Positions 54,941 to 63,474 of a stretch of 64,000 bases of DNA are shown in pieces. This stretch comes from Flavobacterium sp. UBA5153 (GTDB lineage Bacteria > Bacteroidota > Bacteroidia > Flavobacteriales > Flavobacteriaceae). The position numbers and the translations under genes are program-made. The DNA is taken from positions 1 through 64,000 of the forward strand of contig DHXP01000039.1 in the NCBI GenBank assembly GCA_002413745.1, given 5' to 3'. How positions within the stretch are numbered: position 1 is the stretch's first letter; each line of letters starts with the position of its first letter. The notes beneath the pieces are model-generated. The model was not told the DNA's origin and ran no database searches. It saw only the letters and a list, made by a program, of their open reading frames with translations.

Positions 54941-55516
54941 TTACAAACCACTACGTTTTCCAAATATTGGACTTAGTTTGTCCCAAAATTGCTGTTCAAG
55001 AATTTCGACAATGAAACGCTCTACCATTTCTTCACTTTCTGAAATGACTTCGTATGCTGAAATTTTCAAATCGTATTCCAAACAATTGTCCCACTTGCAT
55101 AAATGCAAACTATAAACCCGAGTTCCCTCTGTGCCAAGATGGTTTTTAATTCTTGTTTTGAAATCTGTCGTTGAGCTTCCAACATATAATATATCTGATG
55201 AAGTTTTATTGTATCTGGATAGATTAACACGGTCGTTGTTTTTTATTTTTAGCTTATTTGATGAATGGTAATCTTCAAAATATTCGATCAATGTGCTTAT
55301 AGTTTTTGTGGACTGAACTTGAAATATATAAATAAGCGGATTATTGCTTTTCGGAACTTTATATAAGTGTTTTTTTACGGTTGCTCTATCTCTAAATTCT
55401 GAGGAATGAAAAGAGATTTCGCAGAATGGTTTAACCGTAATTCTTGAGATTTGGTCAGCTATATTCAACGCAAACTTCTCTGATTGCTTTACTATGTCTT
55501 TTGTGTCAATTTTCAT
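54941..55516 (-). CDS. GIY-YIG nuclease-family protein
   Basis: 191 aa. Motifs of a divergent GIY-YIG nuclease are present: PLIYIFQVQ, then DILYVGSSTTDFKTRIKNHLG with the catalytic Arg, and a C-terminal acid in VERFIVEILEQQFW. The first strand has YIF in place of GIY. It is directly upstream of abiH on the same strand (30 bases), so both belong to one cargo operon. It could cut phage or foreign DNA, or be an independent passenger. Confidence 0.75.
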   Translation of the reverse strand: MKIDTKDIVKQSEKFALNIADQISRITVKPFCEISFHSSEFRDRATVKKHLYKVPKSNNPLIYIFQVQSTKTISTLIEYFEDYHSSNKLKIKNNDRVNLSRYNKTSSDILYVGSSTTDFKTRIKNHLGTEGTRVYSLHLCKWDNCLEYDLKISAYEVISESEEMVERFIVEILEQQFWDKLSPIFGKRSGL

Positions 55517-55844
55517 TGTGTGATATTAAAACCTCACATATACAAAATGAGAATAGTGTGGTTTTAAGGAATGTATAATCTTTTCTAATCAGGCGACGTT
55601 CTTTTGCTTCTTTTCTTTGGTCGCTTATGTGAAAAGAAAAGAAGTCGCTACAAAACCAATATTGGGATACTGAATATCCCACGCAATAATCTTGCAACCT
55701 GTTTGGTAAAATGTAAAGAAAGGGAATTGTGGAGCGGTGCATTTTGGCAAAGTGGTTGTGCCTGTTTTAACCGCAAAAATGCGTTTCCGACCGAAGCGAG
55801 GAATTGCATTTTTGCCGACCGCCCCGATAGCCATCGGGGTCGGG
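55517..55844. other. gene-free spacer with hairpins
   Basis: No intact gene. A CTTCTTTTCTTT / AAAGAAAAGAAG inverted repeat lies at about 55607-55646, and CCCCGAT-AGCC-ATCGGGG at about 55823-55840, the latter close to the end of the ThiF gene on the minus strand. The first could be a terminator-like element bounding the cargo. The rest shows no signal. Confidence 0.5.
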
Positions 55845-56651
55845 TCAGGCGACTTTTATCGGGTGGGTGCGAAAATCTTTCAGATTGTGAAAAAATCCTT
55901 TGTATTCGGTCATTCCCCTGCGGAATAAATTCCACAATAAGGAACAACCCATTTGTGTCAATGATGAATTGATAAACAAATCTTGGTGTTCCAATGCTTC
56001 GGCAAGTGAGCAACTTGGCGTGTTGTCCTCTTGTTCGGATTGCTTCAGCAATTCGCCAAATTCATCGGTAACAAATGGCAGACTTGCCACCGTTTCGTAT
56101 TTCTCTGAATTAGGTTGTTTTATGGCTCCAATAGTAGATAGTATTACTTGCCCCGTATCTTGGCTGTTGCCAAAATCCAACCAATATTTTGGTTCGTCTT
56201 GGTAGTGTCTGCAATAGCTTATTTCTTTAAGAATTTCAGCAACGCCGAACCTCGCCTGTACATTGTCCACACAAGTAATGGTAATAGTAGCCCTTGCTTT
56301 TTCGGGTAGTCTGCCAAAGTTGTCCTTTTCAAATTTTACCGTTTCGGCTTTCCAATTTGTACCTGCCCAACGGTTGCAACGATTGATTAAAGCAACGGAT
56401 TTGTATAATCCTGTTTCACTTTCTGCAAAACGCTGTCTGCCTAAATTGGCGGTGGTAATACTGTCATCGTCCCAAAGGCGAACTTGCAACCCTGCGTGTC
56501 CTAATGCTATTAAGCTCTCGTTTATTTCCATTAAAGCGGTCAATACCTTTGAGCCTGTACCACCTGCTCCGATAAGGTTTACCGAAATCGGGTTGGTAGG
56601 ATTGAGTAAATAATTGTCCGTAAAATGGACGGCTGTTTTTACTGTATTCAT
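55845..56651 (-). CDS. PRTRC system ThiF-family protein
   Basis: 268 aa. The Rossmann motif VNLIGAGGTGSKVLTALME (about residues 24-42) and ITITCVDNVQARFGVAEIL are those of E1/ThiF-type adenylating enzymes. It lacks the usual zinc cysteine pairs. It is the marker gene of the PRTRC (ParB-related, ThiF-related) cassette found on plasmids and ICEs. The preceding PRTRC-B gene ends on its first base. Confidence 0.9.
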   Translation of the reverse strand: MNTVKTAVHFTDNYLLNPTNPISVNLIGAGGTGSKVLTALMEINESLIALGHAGLQVRLWDDDSITTANLGRQRFAESETGLYKSVALINRCNRWAGTNWKAETVKFEKDNFGRLPEKARATITITCVDNVQARFGVAEILKEISYCRHYQDEPKYWLDFGNSQDTGQVILSTIGAIKQPNSEKYETVASLPFVTDEFGELLKQSEQEDNTPSCSLAEALEHQDLFINSSLTQMGCSLLWNLFRRGMTEYKGFFHNLKDFRTHPIKVA

Positions 56652-57370
56652 TACAATAGATTTTTAAGGGTTCTGTTATTCTTTTTCAATACCTCTTTAG
56701 GAAAGGGTTTATCTGTATTGATAAGGTCTTTCCAAAGGGTTACAATATTTTTTCTTGTCACGTTTTCGCATAATGAATGGCTGAAATAGGAATTGAAAAA
56801 ATAATGTTCCCACGCCTGTATAAATTCTTCAACCGAAGCCGAATTTTTAATGTCAATACTAACAGTACCCATACATACATTGCCCTTTTCGTAAATATTG
56901 AAGAAAGGTGCGTAATGCAGTAGCGTTTTCTCGGTTGGTCTTCTGTCGTTTGTCAAAGCAAATACCATAAGACTGCTTTTACTCGCTAACCAAAGCATTG
57001 GCGGTACGTGTGCTTTGCCGTTAGGTACGCCCAAACCGTTTACAAAATATAGTTGCCGTTGCTGTGCTTTGGTGTACCAAAGTACCGTACCTTTTTCACT
57101 TGGATTGATATGCAGAATGTTAGTCGGTAAAATTCCCTTTGGCTTTAAAAAGGCTGTGCTTTTTTCTTCATCGGTATGTAAAGCCTTTGCCAATATGTTG
57201 GCTTCTTTTACTGTCAATGGGTGGGCATTTATAGGCGTTCCGTTGCTATCCATATCAAAATGCTCCACGTACATATCGGTTTCTGTTCCTGCGGTTTCAT
57301 AGAAAACCAAAGCGGATTTTGGATGGTACAATGTTCCGAAATTCTCGGCTATGTTATTTACGTTGTTCAT
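56651..57370 (-). CDS. PRTRC system protein B
   Basis: 239 aa. Family pattern: LYHPKSALVFYETAGTETDM at the start, GTVLWYTKAQQRQLYFVNGL and MPPMLWLASKS-like middle (VPPMLWLASKSSLMVFAL), ending with FHSLCEN-like (SHSLCENVTRKNIV) residues. Its biochemical role is not known. It overlaps both neighbours by one to four bases. Confidence 0.85.
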   Translation of the reverse strand: MNNVNNIAENFGTLYHPKSALVFYETAGTETDMYVEHFDMDSNGTPINAHPLTVKEANILAKALHTDEEKSTAFLKPKGILPTNILHINPSEKGTVLWYTKAQQRQLYFVNGLGVPNGKAHVPPMLWLASKSSLMVFALTNDRRPTEKTLLHYAPFFNIYEKGNVCMGTVSIDIKNSASVEEFIQAWEHYFFNSYFSHSLCENVTRKNIVTLWKDLINTDKPFPKEVLKKNNRTLKNLL

Positions 57371-58542
57371 TTTTCTGTTGTTTTATAGTCATATAGCAAC
57401 CCACATAAATCCTTCAATAAAGCAAACAAACGGTTCTCAAAATCAAGATTGGTTGCTGTTATTTCGCTTCCGTCAAATTGTTTGCTAATGGTTGGTTCTT
57501 CCATTGCCCCATACTCGTTAAACTCGTTGTTGATGTTATCCGAAAGGCTTTCATACAGCCAACCTTTGGTATCGGCAATAAAAGATATATACTTTTCCAT
57601 TCCGATAGTTTCGTTTTCATCATCATCATCATCATCATTATAAGGGTCTTGTTCGGGTCTTGGTGCATTTCTGAAAATAGTTGCGTTCGGATATTCAGTA
57701 TAAAGGGCAAACGCATTGCAAGCCACCTGCCAACACTCCCTGTCGAATGTATCACGGCTTTTAAATCGGCTCAATCGCTGTTCAAATACCTTTAGATTGA
57801 TACGGTTAAATAGTTTCTGTTCTATCTTATCGCCAATATATTCTGCATTTCTTAACTCCCTTTTGTATGTTTCGGATTCGTCAGTTTCATCGTCCTGTTC
57901 TATCCAGTCTTTTTGCATTTCATATAGCCAATACAAATAGCTGTCTTCCTGTCTATAATAGGGTACATCGGCAATATGGTACAAATAACTGCATACCGAT
58001 ATAAGTAGCTGTGCGGTCTTTTTACGCTTTGAGTCTTTGAGCATTTGAAAGAGTGGCATAATGGGAATATAATACAAGGTTGTACCCACATTGTACCTTT
58101 CCTCGCTTACAAAAAATGTTTTCTTACTATCCTGTACCAATTTGAAACTATCCCAATTAATATGGGTGCGTTTTACTTTGGTTTCCATATCCCACATAGA
58201 CAATACTACATTGTATGGAAAACCAAAATCTTTGGTTTGCATTGGTTCAATGCTGTAATGCTCGGCAAGTTTGGAAAGGGACTTATAAAAATCCCTCTCC
58301 GTTTTCTGACAAGCCTGTACGGATTGTGCCGTTTTCAGTTTAGGCAGAAACGTACACTTTAGAATACCATTGGTAGCATTGCTATTGGTACGGACTTCTG
58401 CTTGTCTTTCTGCACTTGGTTTGCGTCCTTTGGTCTTTGTAGCCAATTTGCGAACTCGCCCAACTGTCGGTGTAACTGCCGTTGTCGTTTCTGTTCGGGT
58501 AGGCTGATAACTCCCGATATAATGTTGCGTTGCATAATTCAT
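57367..58542 (-). CDS. PRTRC cassette protein of unknown function
   Basis: 391 aa, soluble, helical. The N-terminus is basic and low-complexity (KTKGRKPSAERQ). The rest has no motif I know. It sits between PRTRC B and C in the usual place of an uncharacterised cassette member. A run of six aspartates (DPYNDDDDDDENE) is encoded by a CAT/GAT trinucleotide repeat of seven units (57618-57638) that could vary in length by slippage. Confidence 0.75.
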   Translation of the reverse strand: MNYATQHYIGSYQPTRTETTTAVTPTVGRVRKLATKTKGRKPSAERQAEVRTNSNATNGILKCTFLPKLKTAQSVQACQKTERDFYKSLSKLAEHYSIEPMQTKDFGFPYNVVLSMWDMETKVKRTHINWDSFKLVQDSKKTFFVSEERYNVGTTLYYIPIMPLFQMLKDSKRKKTAQLLISVCSYLYHIADVPYYRQEDSYLYWLYEMQKDWIEQDDETDESETYKRELRNAEYIGDKIEQKLFNRINLKVFEQRLSRFKSRDTFDRECWQVACNAFALYTEYPNATIFRNAPRPEQDPYNDDDDDDENETIGMEKYISFIADTKGWLYESLSDNINNEFNEYGAMEEPTISKQFDGSEITATNLDFENRLFALLKDLCGLLYDYKTTEK

Positions 58543-58559
58543 CGTTTTACTATTTTGGT

Positions 58560-58778
58560 TTAACCTTTCGTACCCATTACGCTCTCAAATTTGTACTCTA
58601 CTGCATCATCTTTGATTTGCGGTGCAGATACTTTTGCAGTAGTCAAAATAGGGTACAAATTGGCATAAAAATTCATTACTGCCTCCACGCTCCAACGTGG
58701 TTCGGGGTCGGTCAATCGGATGTCCTGTCCTTTATCTTTGAGTATAAAAACTCGTTCTAATTGCGTTGCTAATAACAT
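58560..58778 (-). CDS. PRTRC system protein C
   Basis: 72 aa. The family pattern is nearly complete: LERVFILKDKGQDIRLTDPE, SVEAVMNFYANLYPILTTA and VEYKFESVMGTKG. This small protein resembles ubiquitin-like folds, which fits the E1-like ThiF protein in the same cassette; that relation is inferred. It lies 18 bases upstream of the 391-aa gene. Confidence 0.88.
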   Translation of the reverse strand: MLLATQLERVFILKDKGQDIRLTDPEPRWSVEAVMNFYANLYPILTTAKVSAPQIKDDAVEYKFESVMGTKG

Positions 58779-58796
58779 AGTTCTCGTTTTTAAGTG

Positions 58797-59405
58797 TTAA
58801 TACTGTTCTTTTTCGTCCGTTTCATAGGTGGGGTAATCGGTAGTAACTTCTTCCGCTTGTGGCAGTTCGGGTGTTGCTTCTTCCATTGCTCCAAAAAGGC
58901 TTGGCGTTCCAAACTTGTCAGATAATAATGTTTTGCGTTTGCGTATCTCGTCCGCTTTTTCAGGGAACTCCGTCATATCGGGAACTTTTATCCACGCTTC
59001 ACGGAACTTGCCCTCTTTTTCGAGTTCGTCAGCCTTTGCCATTCCGTCTTTAAACTTCTTGTCTTTGGCTTCCTGTTCTTTCTTTTGCTTGTCGGCTTTT
59101 TCTTTTTCCATAGCCGATTGGCGTTTGACTTCTTCCAATTGTTTTAGGAATTTTTCCATATCTACCATTAAGCCCGAAACGGTTTTGATAGGTGCGGTTA
59201 TCTGCTCAAAAAATCCCTCGTCAAACTCCTGCGGTGTGGCGTTGAATGTCAATGGAGGAATACCGTTTTTGGCATTATCTCCGCATTGTTCGTTGTTGAG
59301 CATTACCGTTACTATTAGGTTGCTTTCTATTCCTTTTGAAATGTTCAGTTGCAATACTCCTGTAAAGTCCAACTGCTGTATCTGATTGAAAAAATTTGTG
59401 TTCAT
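58797..59405 (-). CDS. PRTRC system protein E
   Basis: 202 aa. A conserved N-terminal part (FFNQIQQLDFTGVLQLNIS, LTFNATPQEFDEGFFEQITA) precedes a lysine/glutamate coiled coil and a proline/acidic tail. That is the PRTRC-E pattern. Located between PRTRC C and a small hypothetical gene. Confidence 0.85.
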   Translation of the reverse strand: MNTNFFNQIQQLDFTGVLQLNISKGIESNLIVTVMLNNEQCGDNAKNGIPPLTFNATPQEFDEGFFEQITAPIKTVSGLMVDMEKFLKQLEEVKRQSAMEKEKADKQKKEQEAKDKKFKDGMAKADELEKEGKFREAWIKVPDMTEFPEKADEIRKRKTLLSDKFGTPSLFGAMEEATPELPQAEEVTTDYPTYETDEKEQY

Positions 59406-59409
59406 TGTT

Positions 59410-59613
59410 CTATAATTTTAATGTGTTTGATAATTGTTCTTTGATTGCTGTCAGTTTCTCGTACATATCCGACCAATAGGCATTTTGTCTTTTGTCGAAC
59501 TCCGAAAAATTCTTGTCTTCGTGGCGGTATTCCTTGTACCTCCTTGCTATTTTTATTGCTTCTTTTAAATCTGTTATCTCTATTGGACAACCGTTTAAAT
59601 CGTTTACTTTCAT
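59410..59613 (-). CDS. small PRTRC-associated protein (67 aa)
   Basis: 67 aa, charged and helical (MKVNDLNGCPIEITDLKEA, then a run of K/R/E-rich helix). No domain is recognised. It begins 53 bases after the DUF932 stop, with a GCTACCACC/GGCGGTAGC hairpin (59632-59655) in the gap, and ends four bases before PRTRC E. Such small genes are constant in this cassette. Confidence 0.65.
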   Translation of the reverse strand: MKVNDLNGCPIEITDLKEAIKIARRYKEYRHEDKNFSEFDKRQNAYWSDMYEKLTAIKEQLSNTLKL

Positions 59614-59666
59614 ATCCCTTGTTTATATTAAGCTACCACCATTTAAGGCGGTAGCCTGTGGGTTCT

Positions 59667-60740
59667 TTAATTAAGATTTAGAATTTCTGCTCCGTCCAAA
59701 GCAAATACCGTACATAGGTCAAATGCTTTCTGTGATTTGAGTTGAGCCGTACCGCCCAATACAATGCTCTGCAACTTGGCTTCGTCATTTTTGTAATTTC
59801 TTACGTTCTGATAGTAGCCTGTAACAGCGTTGTACGCTCCAAACAATGTGCCTTTTGTTGTGTCCATTTGTTGTGTGTCGCTTATCATTGCATAAGCAAA
59901 TGCATCCTCAACGGTATTTTTGAACACGGTTGAAATTTCATCTTCCGCACCTTTTTTGATTAAATCCAAAGTTTCTTTATTCGGGCAAAGTGCCAATTGA
60001 ATGAGTTTTTTTACTTCTCTGTCTGTTACTTTTACCTTTGCCCACTCATTGAAAATTCCCTCTAATTGATTGCTCAATGTGTCGGCAAGTCCCATAATCT
60101 TGTGAGCGTTCTCTATACGCTGTTTTGCTCCCGAAGTGTGTTTGATACGGACTACATTTGTCATATTCCGTAACGAAGCGTTAAGGGTGTTTTGACAAAC
60201 GATACGGATAGGCGTAAATGCGGCTGTGATACTTCCGCTACCATCGTGCGAAGTAGTCAGGAAAATGTACTTTTCCGTTACATCATCGCCATTGCCTACA
60301 CGGATATAGTCGGGCAATTTTGCCGTGATAAATATGCGTTCTCCGTTGCCCAATGCTCCTGCGGTTTCATAGAGAATACCCTCGCCACCGCCTACGATAG
60401 CATCGAAGAAATTAAAGGCTTCACGATTTTGTACAATGTGGTAATCTCTACCCACTACGCCCAATACTGCATTGTTATCGGTACGGATGTTGGCGAAATA
60501 GTTAGGTACTTCCAATTCGCTACTGCCTATTTCTATGCCGTTAGTCGTTTCAATAATGCCCGAACCTTTGGTCAATAGTGGGGATTTTACGACTTCGTAA
60601 TCTAACCCTGCGTATTTGATAGCTTCCTCGCTTGTTGGGTATTGCTCCACGATTTGCCCCAAACCGTGCCACGCTTTTTGTTGTACGCTAAAGAATGAAT
60701 AATGTCCTGTTCTCTCGTTAAAATTGATATTATGTGCCAT
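59667..60740 (-). CDS. DUF932 (DUF945-type) protein
   Basis: 357 aa. The DUF932 pattern is GHYSFFSVQQKAWHGLGQIV at the start, VVGRDYHIVQNREAFNFFDA and RIVCQNTLNASLRNMTNVV in the middle. These proteins occur on many plasmids, phages and ICEs; their function is not known, with protection of mobile DNA or anti-restriction proposed. It follows ssb within the same operon. Confidence 0.88.
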   Translation of the reverse strand: MAHNINFNERTGHYSFFSVQQKAWHGLGQIVEQYPTSEEAIKYAGLDYEVVKSPLLTKGSGIIETTNGIEIGSSELEVPNYFANIRTDNNAVLGVVGRDYHIVQNREAFNFFDAIVGGGEGILYETAGALGNGERIFITAKLPDYIRVGNGDDVTEKYIFLTTSHDGSGSITAAFTPIRIVCQNTLNASLRNMTNVVRIKHTSGAKQRIENAHKIMGLADTLSNQLEGIFNEWAKVKVTDREVKKLIQLALCPNKETLDLIKKGAEDEISTVFKNTVEDAFAYAMISDTQQMDTTKGTLFGAYNAVTGYYQNVRNYKNDEAKLQSIVLGGTAQLKSQKAFDLCTVFALDGAEILNLN

Positions 60741-60784
60741 AATGCTTAAAATTTTGATGTTAAAAAATGATTGAATACTAGTTG

Positions 60785-61177
60785 TTAGAATGGGAGGTCG
60801 TCCGCTGTTTCCTGTGCTGTAACCTTGTTGTTTTTGGTTTGTGCAGTAGCCTGTACGGTTTCGGCTTTCCTGCTACCTCCGTGCAGTTTGATTTGTGAGG
60901 TATGGAAATTCAGTCCTGCTCTTGGCACTCCGTCATTGCCTGTCCACGCTCTCGTGCTTACTCTTCCCGATAATTCTACCAATGTACCTTTTGTGAGTAG
61001 CCTGGCTACTTTTGTAGTTATCCAATAAGAGCAGTCAAAATAGGTTGTCTGCTCAATGCGTTCGCCCTGCTTGTTACGGTAGCTATCGTTGGTTGCTACT
61101 GAAAAATTTACTACCTGTTTTTCTTGTGACGTTGTGCGTACTTCCGCATCCCTTGTCAATCTTCCTGTGATGTTCAT
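60785..61177 (-). CDS. ssb: single-stranded DNA-binding protein
   Basis: 130 aa. OB-fold with NITGRLTRDAEVRTTSQEKQ, VNFSVATNDSYRNKQGE, TYFDCSYW and ELSGRVSTRAW, and the acidic tip DDLPF that recruits replication and repair proteins. An ICE-encoded SSB protects the transferred single strand. It is the second gene of the minus-strand operon if the 38-aa ORF upstream is real. Confidence 0.95.
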   Translation of the reverse strand: MNITGRLTRDAEVRTTSQEKQVVNFSVATNDSYRNKQGERIEQTTYFDCSYWITTKVARLLTKGTLVELSGRVSTRAWTGNDGVPRAGLNFHTSQIKLHGGSRKAETVQATAQTKNNKVTAQETADDLPF

Positions 61178-61193
61178 ATCCTTTGATTTTTAG

Positions 61194-61310
61194 TTATTGA
61201 ATTTCTGTTTGATTTTTTTGCCTTAATTTATTCGGCAATGAGAGGAGGTGCTGAAGTTTCGTTTCACTCTTTTTACCATTTTCAATGCTGTATTTTTTCA
61301 TTTCTGACAT
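61194..61310 (-). CDS. small basic ORF upstream of ssb (38 aa)
   Basis: A 38-codon frame starting MSEMKKYSIENGKKSETK and ending QTEIQ, with 16 bases to the ssb start. It is basic and helical. Its composition and place fit a small cassette protein or leader peptide; it is too short to be sure. Confidence 0.4.
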   Translation of the reverse strand: MSEMKKYSIENGKKSETKLQHLLSLPNKLRQKNQTEIQ

Positions 61311-61357
61311 TTTTTTTATTCGTCTAAAGAGCCGGAGTATGCTTTGTTTCGTTTCAC

Positions 61358-61491
61358 GAGCATAAAAGGTTCGTGTTTAGCAGAAACAAGGTTTTGTCAA
61401 AAAAATACGACCCGAATGGGTGGAGATTATTTTGCAAACCCGAAGGGCAAGACCTTGTTTCTGCGTTAAGAACACGGAAATACCTTTGCTC
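61358..61491. repeat. long imperfect inverted repeat with nested hairpins
   Basis: The left arm (61358-61392) and right arm (61452-61491) pair through blocks GAGC, AAAGG/AGGT, CGTGTT and a perfect 13-bp GCAGAAACAAGGT. Between them ACCCGAATGGGT and CCCGAAGGG form small hairpins. It lies upstream of the ssb/PRTRC operon. It could be a replication origin, a regulatory structure or part of the recombination region. Confidence 0.65.
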
Positions 61492-61659
61492 TTGAAATGG
61501 GACAAAACAGCATACCGGCTTCTTGAATAAAACTTATGTGGAAGCCAATGGAAAAGGCATTTAGGGAATGGTCTATGTGGTTACAAAACCTGCATCCTTT
61601 CAGGAGAATTTCTAAACAACTATTGTTTTTGGTGGTGGCTAGGGAAGCCACTGAAAGGG

Positions 61660-61707
61660 TATTTAAAAAATATCATCGAGCAATAGTGACGGGATATTTT
61701 TTAAATA
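61660..61707. repeat. 15-bp perfect inverted repeat
   Basis: TATTTAAAAAATATC (61660-61674) and GATATTTTTTAAATA (61693-61707) are exact complements with an 18-base spacer; a GTGGCT/AGCCAC hairpin lies just before (about 61635-61651). It sits between the long inverted repeat and the integrase terminator. Protein binding or origin function is possible. Confidence 0.6.
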
Positions 61708-61802
61708 TGCTTTATCAAGTATCCAATCAAAGCTCTTTTATTAGCAGTGGGATTTGCGTTGGAAAATAAATGTGCTTTGAGGATTAAGTATGGGCATAAA
61801 AA

Positions 61803-61826
61803 AAGCAGGATGGTTAAATCCTGCTT
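61803..61826 (-). terminator. terminator of the integrase gene
   Basis: AAGCAGGAT and ATCCTGCTT form a 9-bp stem with a 6-base loop, followed on the minus strand by a run of T. It lies 25 bases after the integrase stop. Confidence 0.85.
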
Positions 61827-61850
61827 CAATCTGTATGTAAAGAATAAATT

Positions 61851-63116
61851 TCAAACAATAATTTCGTTTTCCATTTCAATAAATGCTGCTTCCATACCAG
61901 AGAATTTATGAGATACCAGATCCATATCCTTACTTATCTTTTGGCTGGTAATCTTAGCATAAATCTGTGTCGTAGAAATATTTTTGTGCCCCATCATTTT
62001 ACTGAGGCTTTCCAATGGGACACCCTCTGTTAAAAACATCGTTCCAAATGTATGCCTTGCTGTGTGAAAGGTCACTTTTTGTTCTGTAACAATCTTTAAT
62101 TCCTGAATAAGCTTGTCTATATGACTGTTACAAATTTTGTTTGTAGGAACGGGGAAAATAGAATCATTTCTGGTAGTACCTTTGTATTTTTCAATAATTC
62201 GTTTGGGTATCTCCATAAGTCTTACATTAGAAGCAACATCAGATTTTTGTCTTCGGCTTATAATCCAATCGTGACCATCAAAAAAGGATTGTATATTAGT
62301 CCTTTTAAGTTGTTTAATATCGATATAAGATAACCCTGTGAAACAGCTGAATACAAAAAGATCCTTTACAAGTTCATAATGTTGTTTTGAAGGATTGTGT
62401 AATAAAAGGGATTCTACGTGTTCTTTAAGTAGATAACTACGGTCATTTTCTTTCATAGAGATTTCATAATCTTCAAAAGGATTTATCCTGATAAGACTAT
62501 TCTTGACAGCTATTTCTGCAACACGATAGAGTGGCATCGTATATACCCAAACAGTATTATGTTTGCATTCTTTGTCTATTCTAAGGAAGAAATCAAATTC
62601 CCTAATAAAATCACAGGTCAATTCCCGAAACGCCATATCATCACGATGATACCTGCTTTTTATAAATTCTGCGACGTGGTTATAGACAATTTTGTATTTG
62701 TAGTAGGTGCTTTTGGAGCGTTCTCCTTTATCCACCATTTTTCCAAAATCCTCATTGTTCTTTTTAAATACTTTCAGTAAGGAATCGTCCATAACACCAA
62801 CACCGAGAAATGCGAGTTTTAGCTTTTCTGCCGTGACAAAACCCTCCTGTTTCAGCATATCTTCATAAATAGTGTCGATACGTCCCCGTATGTTATCCAA
62901 TTTTTGGTTAATGCTCAATGCTTTGACACTTTTGCCCTCAACTCTTCCATACTTTAAATCCCAATTATTGGAGTTAATTTCTAACTTTGTTCCCAAAGTC
63001 TTAGCTGCTCCATCAATGGTAATGCGTGCCATAATGGGAGCGTTACCGTTCTTTTTCGGTTCATTCTTTTTCAGATAGAAAAGCAGTTTAAACGTAGATT
63101 TTTTCGTCTGTTCCAT
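61851..63116 (-). CDS. int: IntDOT-type tyrosine integrase
   Basis: 421 aa. An arm-binding and core-binding N-terminal half is followed by the catalytic domain. In box I the usual arginine is replaced: SCFTGLSYIDIKQL has Ser where TGLR is typical, as in CTnDOT IntDOT, which also lacks that arginine. Box II (FHTARHTFGTMF) has the HxxR and MGHKNISTTQIYAKI has His and the nucleophile Tyr. It integrates and excises the ICE, with the Xis-like proteins as partners. It is the outermost gene and reads inward. Confidence 0.93.
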   Translation of the reverse strand: MEQTKKSTFKLLFYLKKNEPKKNGNAPIMARITIDGAAKTLGTKLEINSNNWDLKYGRVEGKSVKALSINQKLDNIRGRIDTIYEDMLKQEGFVTAEKLKLAFLGVGVMDDSLLKVFKKNNEDFGKMVDKGERSKSTYYKYKIVYNHVAEFIKSRYHRDDMAFRELTCDFIREFDFFLRIDKECKHNTVWVYTMPLYRVAEIAVKNSLIRINPFEDYEISMKENDRSYLLKEHVESLLLHNPSKQHYELVKDLFVFSCFTGLSYIDIKQLKRTNIQSFFDGHDWIISRRQKSDVASNVRLMEIPKRIIEKYKGTTRNDSIFPVPTNKICNSHIDKLIQELKIVTEQKVTFHTARHTFGTMFLTEGVPLESLSKMMGHKNISTTQIYAKITSQKISKDMDLVSHKFSGMEAAFIEMENEIIV

Positions 63117-63474
63117 AACTCAAATGTTTAATGTTTAAAATTAAATTACTTTGAGTTACAAGGGAATATGAAAAAGAGTGCAAAACACTGAAATATAATT
63201 AGTTAAACCCTATAGTTACCTTTATCAATCGGTAACGAATTAGTAACCTAACTTTGTGTTTTCACGACCAAAACGTATCAGACACCGAGTTCCAAACTAA
63301 GACTACTCTTTTAGAAAGCATTGTATAGCAACGGTTTTAATCGTTTTGCTTACTTTTGCTTTTTACTAATCTTTTTTAAATAAAAAGCGTCAAATTTTAT
63401 GTAAATGAATAGTATAAAAGACTCCTTTTTAACCCAAGTCTTCTATCTTTGTATAACAGAATAAATTTAAAATA
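63117..63474. other. ICE end / attachment region
   Basis: No gene is visible. Close to int are AACTCAAA/TTTGAGTT (63117-63124 with 63150-63157) and GTTACC/GGTAAC with an extra GTAACC (63215-63248), possible Int/Xis arm sites. TTACTTTTGC at 63350-63359 matches 9 of 10 positions of the CTnDOT-type core GTANNTTTGC. The right-hand part is the upstream region of the malic enzyme gene. The exact junction cannot be set. Confidence 0.45.
63444..63451 (+). promoter_or_regulatory. -7 box of the malic enzyme gene
   Basis: TATCTTTG fits TAnnTTTG exactly, 23 bases before the ATG. The -33 region (around TTTTT) is weak. It is chromosomal and probably intact after ICE insertion. Confidence 0.5.

Noticed and set aside
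61536-61769. 77-codon plus-strand ORF before the integrase terminator
   Set aside because: It spans two perfect hairpins, has no promoter or family pattern, and seems fortuitous.
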